From Candidatus Obscuribacterales bacterium (lineage in GTDB: Bacteria > Cyanobacteriota > Vampirovibrionia > Obscuribacterales > Obscuribacteraceae), in contig JAIELX010000010.1 of NCBI GenBank assembly GCA_019752635.1, forward strand, positions 1 through 64,000: a DNA stretch of 64,000 nucleotides. Reading direction: 5' to 3'. Each line of letters opens with the position of its first letter. The first letter of the stretch is position 1. The notes beneath the pieces were generated by a model. That model did not search any database. It was given only the letters and a program-made list of their open reading frames with translations, and had not been told where the DNA came from. The position numbers were made by a program, and so were the translations under genes. Below are positions 27,708 to 36,326 of this stretch, in pieces.

Positions 27708-28545
27708 GACAGTTCCTTTCTCGCTGTTCGGTATTGCGAACAGTCTCTAGAGTGGCCCGAACTTTGTGCAAAATTCAGCGGTTCAAGAAAACACGACTTC
27801 TCTTGCTTGACGCCTGTAGGGGTGTCAATTGCTGCAAAGGCACAAAGCTGGGGTTTTTAGCGAAGGAGGCTTCTTCAGTCCGTTGAAGATGCAAAAATGG
27901 ATACTGGTTAACTATTACTTTTCGGGATCGTTGATCAAGAACAGGTCGATGAATTTACTGAAATCAGGCTTCGGGCAGGTGCCCGGCCGCGGGATTGGTC
28001 CGCGCACTTTAGTTGCGGCTAAGCAAAAATCCGTTGAATCAGCATCGCGAGATATTGCGCATGACGCGAAGTGAGCGCCCGGAAACACCCGCTCATAGGC
28101 GAATGTGGAGATGCCTCGCACCATTTGTGATATCAGTCTAAGCGGGCTGATCGAAAAACCACACCGGGTTGCAAGTAGTTCTTTTCTCATGACCGTCAAT
28201 CCTCCGGGGCTGGAGATGGCGGCGCAGCAATGCTACGCAGTCACGGATCGTTTACGCGCGCGCCTGAGTGAATGTAGTTTTATTCTGCGCGCGTACTCGC
28301 GCGAGGATAGGCGTATGGGTGCTTAACACAGCGTGACAGGGATTGAGCCTCTGCTGCTGTGGGGCGTAGGGTGAGGTGATCACTTCTTCTCTTGTTTCTC
28401 CGGGGCTCTCAGGCAAAACCAAACAACCACCAGCCATGCACGGTTTGGTGAACGCACATCACGTGTGACTGGTCGCGCCGCCCCGAGAACAAATGTTCGA
28501 TAAAGCTTCACGCGCGCTCTCCTGAGAGCGCGAAGGACTACTGTC
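27708..28545. other. Intergenic stretch, 838 bases
   Basis: Between divergent icd and the glucoamylase-like gene. A minus-strand frame of about 94 codons at 27915-28199 lacks a ribosome site and resembles no family, so I do not call it. There is a 7-bp leader hairpin before icd and a 9-bp hairpin before the next gene. No RNA gene recognised. Confidence 0.4.
28513..28532 (+). promoter_or_regulatory. Hairpin abutting a ribosome site
   Basis: CGCGCTCTC / GAGAGCGCG, 9-bp perfect stem with a 2-base loop, directly followed by the AAGGA ribosome site at 28533-28537. It could control translation of the glucoamylase-like gene or mark an RNA end. Confidence 0.45.
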
Positions 28546-29829
28546 ATGGGATCCGCAAGGGTATTCCGTTCTCGGAATAAGCGCTTGCTCATGGAATACC
28601 AGAAGCGAGCGCTTAGCTACTTCTTAGAAAACCAATTGCCTCACGGGCTCATTCTCGATCGGCAAGCGAATCACGGACAGCTTCGATTCGACGGGTTGTG
28701 TTCGACCTCCGCTACGGGAATGGGGCTGATTGCGGTTGGTTTGGCTTCTTCTCCGGAATACCGTCTGATTTCGCGTGCCGATGCCAAAGAGCGCATCGCC
28801 CGTGGGATCGAGGGGGCTTTTCGGTTACAGCATCAACGCGGCATCATGCCCCACTTCACCAAAAGTGACGGTGTGACTCCCGTTGGTTCAGACATGTTGG
28901 CCACGATTGACTCAGCGTGGTTGATTGCCGGATGTTTGCTTGCGGCTCAGTTTCCCGGAATGGAATCTTTGAGACCGAGAGCCGAGCGCCTCTACCAACG
29001 AGTCGATTGGCGGTATTGGACGATTGCCGGTCGCATCGCCGATCTGCGCAAGCAGCCAGGCGACATGAACGACAGCATCGTCAACCGTGCGACGGGGCAC
29101 TGGTTGCTTCACGGCATGCGCGAGAATGGAACTTTCCTGCCTTCTCATTGGGACTTGCTGAACGCTGAAACGGCGTTTATGTATGTTCTGGGAGTTGGCG
29201 CATCGAGACGCAAGCGCTTGTCGCTGAGCATCTTCGGCGAGCTGGTTCGGGCGCGTGAAGGTGCTCCCGCCGACACGAAGAACACCGCGCTTGGGCTGTT
29301 CGTGAATCAGTACAGCCTCGAGCTCATCGACTTCTCGCGATTGGATCTGCCCTACGACGTGAGGCTGCAGCATGAGTGTCGTGCCGGTGTGCGCGCCAAT
29401 CACCTGGCCTCAAAGTCTGAAGCGACGCGCTTCAAGACGTACCGCAAGTTCTGGGGCATGTCGGCCGGCGACGGGCCTCCCGAGAAGGCCGGCGAACCCG
29501 ATAGCTACCGACCTTACGGCGTCGTCGAACCACCTAAGGTGGACGGCACGGCGCATGTGATGGCAACGGTGGCGTCCGCTCGCTTGGAACCGCGGCTCGT
29601 TTTGCGCAACATGCTGGCGGCGGCAGATGTCCCGCAGATGCTTGGCCGGTATGGTTATTGCAATGTCAATCTTGACCGCAAGTGGGTCAGCCGAGACGTG
29701 GTCGGGATTGATGTCGGTGCTGCCTGTATGGCGTTGGATAACGCACTTCATCGCAACCGACTGCCGCGTTTGTTCGCTCAGTGCGGACCGATGATGCGTG
29801 CAATCCAACGGCTCAACCGGCAGGGTTGA
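28546..29829 (+). CDS. Glucoamylase-like (PF10091/GH144-type) protein
   Basis: 427 residues with the (alpha/alpha)6-barrel hallmarks of the glucoamylase-like family: FDGLCSTSATGMGLIAVGL, STIDSAWL-type TIDSAWLIAGCLLAA, WDLLNAETAFMYVLGVGA, SYRPYGVVEPP and VVGIDVGAACMALDN. Family members hydrolyse beta-1,2-glucans or related glucans, often outside the cytoplasm. No signal peptide is visible, so this one may act inside the cell. The first ~25 residues are basic. The usual catalytic acid residues could not be confirmed by eye, so enzyme activity is inferred. Confidence 0.75.
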   Translation: MGSARVFRSRNKRLLMEYQKRALSYFLENQLPHGLILDRQANHGQLRFDGLCSTSATGMGLIAVGLASSPEYRLISRADAKERIARGIEGAFRLQHQRGIMPHFTKSDGVTPVGSDMLATIDSAWLIAGCLLAAQFPGMESLRPRAERLYQRVDWRYWTIAGRIADLRKQPGDMNDSIVNRATGHWLLHGMRENGTFLPSHWDLLNAETAFMYVLGVGASRRKRLSLSIFGELVRAREGAPADTKNTALGLFVNQYSLELIDFSRLDLPYDVRLQHECRAGVRANHLASKSEATRFKTYRKFWGMSAGDGPPEKAGEPDSYRPYGVVEPPKVDGTAHVMATVASARLEPRLVLRNMLAAADVPQMLGRYGYCNVNLDRKWVSRDVVGIDVGAACMALDNALHRNRLPRLFAQCGPMMRAIQRLNRQG

Positions 29830-29915
29830 TTTCATACGAACGGACGGTGAGTCACAGCTCATCGCCCCGTTGTATCGAACGTGACGAACAATTCTCAGTC
29901 CCCATAGGAAGCGTA

Positions 29916-30341
29916 ATGCTCAAACAGGTTCTTGAACTCAGTCGTACGAATGGCCGCGCCGGTCGCAGCGTCAGTGAACTGCTTGCGACGCGCGCATTGC
30001 TGGACGTAGCTTTCATCGAGGCGTGCGCCGCCCATCGGCTGCTCACGCATGCGCGACATCAAACTACGCTTCAATTCCGCAAGGACGATCCAGAACCGGG
30101 CCGGCAACTTGTCAGCAAGGCCGGAGAGCAAGTGCGTTCCGGCGTTGAATCCGTGAACGGCCTGCTTGAATCTCTGGTCGCTGCAACTGCTGGTCTGGAA
30201 GACTTCGCCGTGGTCCAAGAAGCACCGCAAGCGGTGGCGGGACTGGCGGCGGTTCTGGCTGACAACGAGCGTTTTCGTAAGGAAGTTGTCGCTGCGTTGA
30301 AGACCTGGCGGGAATCTCTCGAACAGGTCGCGTGCAAGTAA
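29916..30341 (+). CDS. Helical protein of unknown function
   Basis: Start at the ATG at 29916 (ribosome site AGGAAG). 141 residues, mostly alpha-helical and rich in Ala, Leu and Glu, with no membrane helix or signal. Follows the glucoamylase-like gene by 86 bases. Not recognised. Confidence 0.55.
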   Translation: MLKQVLELSRTNGRAGRSVSELLATRALLDVAFIEACAAHRLLTHARHQTTLQFRKDDPEPGRQLVSKAGEQVRSGVESVNGLLESLVAATAGLEDFAVVQEAPQAVAGLAAVLADNERFRKEVVAALKTWRESLEQVACK

Positions 30342-30419
30342 GCGCCACCTAATCCCCGAGGTTGAGCTGCCGTTGCTGGCAGCTCCCTCGCTTTTCTCCA
30401 CACGAATGGAGTAGTTAGA

Positions 30420-31790
30420 ATGCATGTATCAGGTGGTGATGACGACGCCGGAGATACCATGCAGAGCGCCCGTAAGGGTGCTCGATGGGCAATGGCTCTC
30501 CTGCTCGCGATCAACCTGTTTAACTACCTGGACCGGCAGGTGCTGGCGGCGGTTGTTCCCCAAGTGCGGGACGAACTGCTGGCTAGTCCGGATAGTATCG
30601 GACCCGTGGTTCGCACCATGCTCGACGCGCTCGGAAGCGTCTTAGGCGGCAGCGGTGAGAACGCGATGATGGGTTTGCTGGCCATGGCATTCATGGTGAC
30701 GTACATGGTTGCCGCGCCTATTCTCAGCAACCTTCCCTTCAAGCGATGGTGGGTCATCGCCGGTGGTATCGCCATCTGGAGCCTCGCAAGCGGAGCGACA
30801 GGGCTGGCGATGAGCTTCGGCGTCCTGCTCCTGACCCGCTGTCTGGTCGGTATCGGCGAGGCTGCGTATGGCCCCGTCGGACCGGCAGTTCTGACGGACT
30901 ACTTCCCCAAGAAGAAGCGCGGCATGGTCATGTCAGCCTTCTACCTGGCGATCCCGGTGGGTAGCGCGCTCGGCTTCCTGTTTGCCGGCTACATCGCAGG
31001 TACGTCGCTGGGGTGGCGCTGGGCGTTCTACCTTGTGGTGCCGCCCGGCATTCTGCTGGCGATCCTGTGCCTGTTCATGAAAGACCCGGAGGACATGCAG
31101 GAGGCGGCCAAGGCGGCGCGGAAGGTGAAGAAGAAGACGTCGCGACTCAAGGAGTATCGCTTCTTCCTGACCAATCGCTCCTACCTGCTCAACACGCTGG
31201 CGATGACGGCGATGACCTTCGCTATCGGTGGCATCGGCTTCTGGATGCCCACCTACGTCAGCGAGTTTCGCCAGGCCGGTAGCCTGTCCAGCGTCAACAT
31301 GATCTTCGGTGCCATTCTGGTGGTGTCCGGTCTGTCTGCCACCTTCTTCGGTGGCTGGCTGGCGGACAAGCTGGCCGGCAAGCTGAACGGTTCGTACTTC
31401 TGGGTCTCCGGCGCGGCGATGATCGCTGGATTCCCGCTGTTCCTGGCGGTGCTGTTCGTGCCGTTCCCGTACGCCTGGATCTTCGTGTTCCTGTCCTGCT
31501 TCTGCTTGTTCATGAACACGGGTCCGTCCAATACGGCGCTGGCCAACTGCATCCACACCTCGCTGCGCCCGAGCGCGTTCGCGTTGTGTATTCTGATCAC
31601 GCATGCCTTCGGCGACGTCATTTCGCCGCTGGTCATCGGTGCTGTCACCGACGCGTTCAACATGAACGTTGCCTTCACGGTGGTATCGGTGATGATGCTC
31701 GTCGGCGGCATCCTCTGGCTGATCGCCGCACCGCGGCTGCAGCAGGACATGGATGCGTCGGGCGATCAGCTGAAGCTGCTCGACAAGTAA
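30420..31790 (+). CDS. MFS transporter, spinster-like
   Basis: 456 residues with twelve probable helices. The first helix ends NLFNYLDRQVLAAVVPQVRDEL, typical of spinster/YjjL-type MFS proteins, and TRCLVGIGEAAYGPVGPAVLTD is the matching helix-4/5 segment. Substrate unknown; spinster homologues carry lipids or organic anions. Ribosome site GGAG 8 bases before the ATG; another ATG is in frame at 30459. A terminator hairpin follows. Confidence 0.9.
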   Translation: MHVSGGDDDAGDTMQSARKGARWAMALLLAINLFNYLDRQVLAAVVPQVRDELLASPDSIGPVVRTMLDALGSVLGGSGENAMMGLLAMAFMVTYMVAAPILSNLPFKRWWVIAGGIAIWSLASGATGLAMSFGVLLLTRCLVGIGEAAYGPVGPAVLTDYFPKKKRGMVMSAFYLAIPVGSALGFLFAGYIAGTSLGWRWAFYLVVPPGILLAILCLFMKDPEDMQEAAKAARKVKKKTSRLKEYRFFLTNRSYLLNTLAMTAMTFAIGGIGFWMPTYVSEFRQAGSLSSVNMIFGAILVVSGLSATFFGGWLADKLAGKLNGSYFWVSGAAMIAGFPLFLAVLFVPFPYAWIFVFLSCFCLFMNTGPSNTALANCIHTSLRPSAFALCILITHAFGDVISPLVIGAVTDAFNMNVAFTVVSVMMLVGGILWLIAAPRLQQDMDASGDQLKLLDK

Positions 31791-31799
31791 TCGCAGTCG

Positions 31800-31829
31800 C
31801 ATGGAGGTCCGGTTCGTCGGACCTCCATG
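31800..31829 (+). terminator. Terminator after MFS gene
   Basis: CATGGAGGTCCG / CGGACCTCCATG, 12-bp perfect stem, 6-base loop, followed by TTCGG; only a minimal T-run. Confidence 0.65.
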
Positions 31830-31927
31830 TTCGGTTCCAAGAGTTCGCCATCGTGCGGACTGGTATTTTTGCCGCATCGTCGGCAACCAAAGCAACAATG
31901 TCTTTCGAAAGAAGGGACCCCCCGGAT

Positions 31928-33325
31928 ATGTCCGGTCGATTCATTCAAATCGTCTTTGCGATCGGTTACCTCGCCATGCTCTGCCTGGCGTTGTTTCTTT
32001 TCAGCGGCTGTTCGCAGCCCGCACCGAAGCCATCACCGACGGTGACAACTTCGGAACCCGTGAAGCTAAAAGTCGAACTGGGCGAGTCCAGTGGCTCGCA
32101 GCTCAACGCGACGGTGACGAAGACCGGTCGCCAGCTTCAAACCACCGTGACCAAGAATGAGTACGGCACCACCGAGGTGACGCTCAAGTTTCGTCCGGGT
32201 GAAGATGAGGCGTCGGAACGCGAAACCCGCTATACCAGTATCAGCTATGGGCATTCACTCACAATCGAGAAGCTCAACTGGAACGGGAAGCCTCGCGAGT
32301 TGAAAACCTGGGTGTCGAAAGACAACAAGAGTGAGCCGACTTTACTCTATCGCCATGCGACCTTTACCCTCAACGGTAAGATCCAATGGCAGGAGTTTTA
32401 TCGCCCCGACGGCTCTGTGCGACAACGCACCACGCGCACCAAAAATGGTGGCTTCCAGAATCTCTGCTTCGATGAGAAGGGGCAGGCATGGGTGCTGGTC
32501 TACAACAAGGACGAAAAAGTCGTCGAACGCTTTGACTACTACGGCGACGAGCGAAGTCAGGTCAAGCACCATGTTAAGTGGGACCCGCTCAAAGAACATG
32601 TTGAGTTGGAAAGCCGCTCGTGGTACGCCAACGGTACGCTTGAGTGCGAACGGAAGCGCGATAGCCAGGGGTTCAACCATGTTCGCTGGTATCGCAAGAA
32701 CGGCGTGCTCAAGATTGTGGAGAAGCATCTTCACAATGAAGACCGTGACATGGATTCCTGGGAGGAGTATTACAAGCCGGACGGAAAAACGGTGTGGCGT
32801 AAAACGCAATACATTGACAGTGTGCGCACCAACCTCCGGTTTGCTGAAAACGGCACTGTCGAGTTTACTCAGCGCATCGACGGCAAGACAGGTGCTACCG
32901 TGTCTACTCTGATGCATCCGAACGGCAGCAAGGCTCGCGAAATCGAATGGAAGCGGGTTAAGATCCGTTTTTATGATGGCAAGCAAATCGAATCTGCGCA
33001 GAGGGTCCGTGCCGATACCATGGATCAAGAGGGTCGGCTTGCTTCAAGGTTCCTGTTCGACCTTGATAACGGCAACCTGCGCGAGATGCAGCAATACCGC
33101 AATGGTGCCTTGGTGGAGCGCAAGATTCTGGATGACAAAGACTGTGTGATCCGAATCGAGGAAATTGCAGCAGATGGAACTGTTGCCAAAGCGACGGAGA
33201 TCGCGGAGGCGGACCGCAAGGCTTTGAGTGAGGCTGAGCGACACGTCGAGTACATCAACGAGCGGTCATATAACGTTGATGACACGTTGCCCGACCACTG
33301 CGTGGATATGTTTCGGTCAGAGTAG
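31928..33325 (+). CDS. Lipoprotein with MORN/YwqK-like repeats
   Basis: Start at the ATG at 31928. The signal peptide ends in lipobox FSGC (Cys at about residue 26), followed by a Pro/Thr-rich linker. The rest of the 465 residues are short repeats with 'NGkiqWqEFYrPDGSVRQRTT' and 'YYKPDGKTVWRKTQY' units, as in MORN_2/YwqK proteins. Paralogue of the genes at 18142 and about 43433, but longer. Membrane-anchored, outside; function unknown. Confidence 0.75.
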   Translation: MSGRFIQIVFAIGYLAMLCLALFLFSGCSQPAPKPSPTVTTSEPVKLKVELGESSGSQLNATVTKTGRQLQTTVTKNEYGTTEVTLKFRPGEDEASERETRYTSISYGHSLTIEKLNWNGKPRELKTWVSKDNKSEPTLLYRHATFTLNGKIQWQEFYRPDGSVRQRTTRTKNGGFQNLCFDEKGQAWVLVYNKDEKVVERFDYYGDERSQVKHHVKWDPLKEHVELESRSWYANGTLECERKRDSQGFNHVRWYRKNGVLKIVEKHLHNEDRDMDSWEEYYKPDGKTVWRKTQYIDSVRTNLRFAENGTVEFTQRIDGKTGATVSTLMHPNGSKAREIEWKRVKIRFYDGKQIESAQRVRADTMDQEGRLASRFLFDLDNGNLREMQQYRNGALVERKILDDKDCVIRIEEIAADGTVAKATEIAEADRKALSEAERHVEYINERSYNVDDTLPDHCVDMFRSE

Positions 33326-33443
33326 AGCTAGTCTGTTCGGTGGATGGTGCCACTGGTTGTGGTGCTAGTTCATGCCGGCTGCGATTGATTTCGCCTAAGT
33401 CCGGTTTACTGCAGTTTGCCTCGTCCTTTTGGCGGGGTGTCAT

Positions 33444-33479
33444 CGGCAGGGGCGGAACGCTAAAGTTCCGCCCCTGCCG
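33444..33479 (+). terminator. Strong GC hairpin before the next gene
   Basis: CGGCAGGGGCGGAAC / GTTCCGCCCCTGCCG, 15-bp perfect stem with a 6-base loop, 120 bases after the lipoprotein stop and 36 before the next start. It may be a terminator or a leader attenuator. Confidence 0.65.
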
Positions 33480-33515
33480 CGATGTGTTTCTCCTTTCTCA
33501 AACTCGGAGAGTCTC

Positions 33516-33983
33516 ATGGAATTCATCAAGCGAGCGGCCTCGCTCATGCTGAGCGTTGTTATCGGTAAGGCCGGCGCAGTTGGCCCCGTCGGCACCGTGC
33601 TTCAGTGCGCCCTGCAGGGCCTGGTGATCTCGCAGTTCGGTATGGGGTGGCTTGCCACCATCGCAGTCTCGGCGTTGCGCGTGGTCGCCCATGTTGCCGT
33701 CGCGTTCCTTCTCGGCTATGTCACGGTGCTGCGCGTCGCATCGCTCAACCACGGCGGCGGTCGCAAAGCGGAGTACCCGCTGTCGGCTCAGCTCAAGAAC
33801 AACGCCATTCTTGGCGGCTGCCTCAACCTGATGCTCGGCAGCGTCGTTTTCAGCGTCGTGACTCTGTTCACTGGCGGCTGGTCGGCAATCGCGTTGTTGC
33901 TCGCTTCGGCTGTCGGCGGCACGCTGATCGATGTCGGTTCGGTCGCGTCGTTCTTCGCCTCGAAGAAGAACGAAAAGAAGTAA
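33516..33983 (+). CDS. Polytopic membrane protein of unknown function
   Basis: Start at the ATG at 33516, whose ribosome site reads GGAGAGTCTC, the same string that precedes three small membrane-protein genes at 49-51 kb. 155 residues with about four hydrophobic helices and a Lys/Glu-rich end. Architecture resembles the gene at 21593. Not recognised. Confidence 0.6.
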   Translation: MEFIKRAASLMLSVVIGKAGAVGPVGTVLQCALQGLVISQFGMGWLATIAVSALRVVAHVAVAFLLGYVTVLRVASLNHGGGRKAEYPLSAQLKNNAILGGCLNLMLGSVVFSVVTLFTGGWSAIALLLASAVGGTLIDVGSVASFFASKKNEKK

Positions 33984-34024
33984 CACCGCACGCCGTTCCT
34001 GCGTGAGCGGCAAGCGGAAGTGAG

Positions 34025-34068
34025 TGGCGGGCGTCGTCCTGGATAACCAACCAGGTCCTTGCCCGCCA
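34025..34068 (+). terminator. Rho-independent terminator
   Basis: Outer stem TGGCGGGC / GCCCGCCA with inner CCTGG / CCAGG, followed by TTTTCTCTC. Ends the 33516 gene. Confidence 0.75.
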
Positions 34069-34204
34069 TTTTCTCTCAAGAGTTTGCCTCCTTAGGTTTT
34101 TTGCCAACATACTATATGGGGTCAGAGGGCGATTGCGAATAACAATGGACGTTAGGGAAGCAGAGGAGCGGCCACTCGGCCGCTCCTTCTCGATCCACAG
34201 CGGG

Positions 34205-34477
34205 TTAGTGCGTCGCGCAGTCGCTCTTGCGGAGCGGTTGCACGTGCCAGTACAGCGGCTGGAGTGCGGAGTCGGGCGGGCAGAGGATGAGCCCGAAGGT
34301 GCTCAGCTCCGCTACCGCCCATCGCATGAGGGAGGCGCGCTTACGTTCGAACCACCGCACGACCTCCGTCTGCGTCCCGACGACGGCGACTTCCTTGCCT
34401 TCGTGCGTGATGCGGAAGCTGCACTCCGTCGACCAAACCGGCCGACCGTCCAGGTTGAGCAAAACCGCTTGTCCCAT
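34205..34477 (-). CDS. Small protein of unknown function (90 aa)
   Basis: Soluble 90-residue protein with a perfect AGGAGG ribosome site 6 bases before ATG. Beta-strand-like first half (VLLNLDGRPVWSTECSFRI), then a basic helix. It converges on the 33516 gene and lies past the psd gene on the same strand (169-base gap). Not recognised. Confidence 0.55.
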   Translation of the reverse strand: MGQAVLLNLDGRPVWSTECSFRITHEGKEVAVVGTQTEVVRWFERKRASLMRWAVAELSTFGLILCPPDSALQPLYWHVQPLRKSDCATH

Positions 34478-34645
34478 GGGTTCCTCCTGTAACGTGTAGC
34501 GTGGTGCTAGGGACCGTCCAGCAAATAATTGCGTGCTGCCGGACTGAGGGTTCTCATCTCTCCTTGATTAACGATACCGTCCATGCTGCGGGAGGCGATG
34601 GCTTTGGTGGCGCAACGCCTACTGGTGCTGTGGTGGCGGGGTGGC

Positions 34646-35530
34646 TTAAACCGGCTTGAGCGCCGGTCGCGAGCATGCAATCTGTTCGCCCATCTTCAAC
34701 GTTCGAGGCAACTTGTTGTCGCCGTCATCGCGAGCAGAGAACTTGAAGCGTTCTGCGGCCACCTCGTCGAAGATGAGGACGACGGTGGAGCCGAGCATGA
34801 ACACGCCAAGTTCGTCTCCGCGGCATACCGGGCGCTGCAGGTTGACCACGAACGGTTTGCGTCTTGAGGTGGCGTTAGTGACAAAGTTGCTCACCAGCGG
34901 TGTGGTCATGCGCCCGACGTTGAGAGCGCCTACCATCACAACGTGCACGGCGCCGCCGCCGTTGGTCCCGATGCGAATCACCATGCGTTCATTGCGCACG
35001 AAAAGCGACGGCACCAGCCGGATGAATCTGTCATTCACCGGCCAGAGATCGCCAGGGAAGTACTTCACCTCTGTCACTGTGCCATCGACCGGCGCGTGCA
35101 CGCGGTGATAGTTACGCGGTGACAGATAGACCGTCATCGCGTGTGCTGGCTGTGAGTTAGGCGTCTGAACGGGTTTTCCGTGAAGTAGTTCGTTCACGGA
35201 GTAGGTGAGTCCCTTTACTTGCAGAGTGGTGCCCTGGTTTACTGGCTCAGAAAGAGTCAGCACTCCGTCTGAGGGTGCGCTGACCTCGCCGACGATGGTG
35301 CGCATACCGGGCTTGAGCCGGCGTGCGAACACTTCTTCGATTGTGCCGTAGGCACTGAGAGGAAGCTCCGCTTCCTTCATGTCGATGCGAGCCATATGCA
35401 CGAATGTGCGCAGAACCTGGCGAGTCATTACTGCCGGCAGACGGAAACGCACGAGCCAGCCGACTAGGCGACTGAGTAAAGTGCGTGGCAACGCCTTCAC
35501 CAGTCGATAAATCGGTGGTGGCTGCATCAT
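34646..35530 (-). CDS. psd: Phosphatidylserine decarboxylase
   Basis: 294 residues from the ATG at 35530, which overlaps the pssA stop by 4 bases (ATGA); the frame upstream of it is the pssA gene read out of frame. The self-cleavage site LGST lies at about residue 246, where the Ser becomes the pyruvoyl group. NYHRVHAPVDG carries the family's charged/His residues. It converts phosphatidylserine to phosphatidylethanolamine at the inner membrane. Proenzyme length is normal for the type I family. Confidence 0.93.
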   Translation of the reverse strand: MMQPPPIYRLVKALPRTLLSRLVGWLVRFRLPAVMTRQVLRTFVHMARIDMKEAELPLSAYGTIEEVFARRLKPGMRTIVGEVSAPSDGVLTLSEPVNQGTTLQVKGLTYSVNELLHGKPVQTPNSQPAHAMTVYLSPRNYHRVHAPVDGTVTEVKYFPGDLWPVNDRFIRLVPSLFVRNERMVIRIGTNGGGAVHVVMVGALNVGRMTTPLVSNFVTNATSRRKPFVVNLQRPVCRGDELGVFMLGSTVVLIFDEVAAERFKFSARDDGDNKLPRTLKMGEQIACSRPALKPV

Positions 35531-36171
35531 TTGGCACCGTTTCCCTTCAGCATGCGGATCACCTGACTGACGTGAGGGAACTTGGTGCGCGACACCATAA
35601 GCAGTGCAGCAAGCACAGTAATCTCGACCACCAGGAAGCAGACCTGGCTGGCGACTTGGTTGCTTTCCGGCGGGAAGCAAATCCTCATGGTCACCATGAA
35701 GAGCACCAGCGCTGCCGCTGCCGGCGAGGGAAGACCCGTGAACCATCGGTGGCTCTCGGCGCTGTGGTCCTCGGTTTGCACGTTGAAGCGAGCCAGCCGG
35801 AAGATGGCGCAGCCGCAATAGAATGCGCCGGCAATCCAGAGCAGGGCGATTGGCGCGCCGCCGGTGCAAGCATTGAACATGATGAACGCCGGAGCGACGC
35901 CGAAGCTGACGGCGTCGCACAACGAATCGAGCTGGGCACCGATATCACTGGTGGTGCCCATCTTGCGGGCGACCCAGCCATCGACGGCGTCGAACAACAT
36001 CGCCAACAGAATCAGACCAACGCTCCAGATCAGGCAGGTGGAGGCGTTGTTGGCCGGATTGGTGCTTGCCGCGGCGGCGACAATCGCAGAGAATCCGCAG
36101 ATGCCGTTGGCGAGCGTGAACATGTTAGGAATGGCGGAGGCAAGCGCCGACCGCCGAGTTGGTGAATTCAC
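35527..36171 (-). CDS. pssA: CDP-diacylglycerol-serine O-phosphatidyltransferase
   Basis: 214-residue integral membrane enzyme making phosphatidylserine. The CDP-alcohol phosphotransferase motif D-G-x2-A-R-x8-G-x3-D-x3-D is complete in DGWVARKMGTTSDIGAQLD. The N-terminal helix IPNMFTLANGICGFSAIV is typical of the type II PssA. Translationally coupled to psd (4-base overlap), so the pair supplies phosphatidylethanolamine. Confidence 0.94.
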   Translation of the reverse strand: MNSPTRRSALASAIPNMFTLANGICGFSAIVAAAASTNPANNASTCLIWSVGLILLAMLFDAVDGWVARKMGTTSDIGAQLDSLCDAVSFGVAPAFIMFNACTGGAPIALLWIAGAFYCGCAIFRLARFNVQTEDHSAESHRWFTGLPSPAAAALVLFMVTMRICFPPESNQVASQVCFLVVEITVLAALLMVSRTKFPHVSQVIRMLKGNGAK

Positions 36172-36273
36172 AATAGTCCCCTACGTTCGAGAACAAGGTT
36201 TTGACAAGGGTGCCCGGCAAGCATCCGAAGGTTCGGCGCCGAGCAAGCAGGTGAGGAAACAGGGCGACGCGGC

Positions 36274-36300
36274 GCACGCAGCCGGACTCCGGCTGCGTGC
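36274..36300 (-). terminator. GC-rich terminator-like hairpin
   Basis: GCACGCAGCCGG / CCGGCTGCGTGC, 12-bp perfect stem with a 3-base loop, between the HTTM-DCC stop and the pssA start on the minus strand. Confidence 0.6.
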
Positions 36301-36326
36301 ATGGGTGTGTCAGAGGACCCTCGTGG

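Noticed and set aside
26310..27860. Long plus-strand frame opposite icd
   Set aside because: Antisense shadow caused by high GC at third positions; the minus strand encodes a clear isocitrate dehydrogenase.
27800..27900. c-di-GMP riboswitch-like string (GCAAAGGCACAAAGC)
   Set aside because: The order of conserved blocks and the paired stems of the GEMM class are not present.
27915..28199. Minus-strand 94-codon frame
   Set aside because: No ribosome site, no family resemblance.
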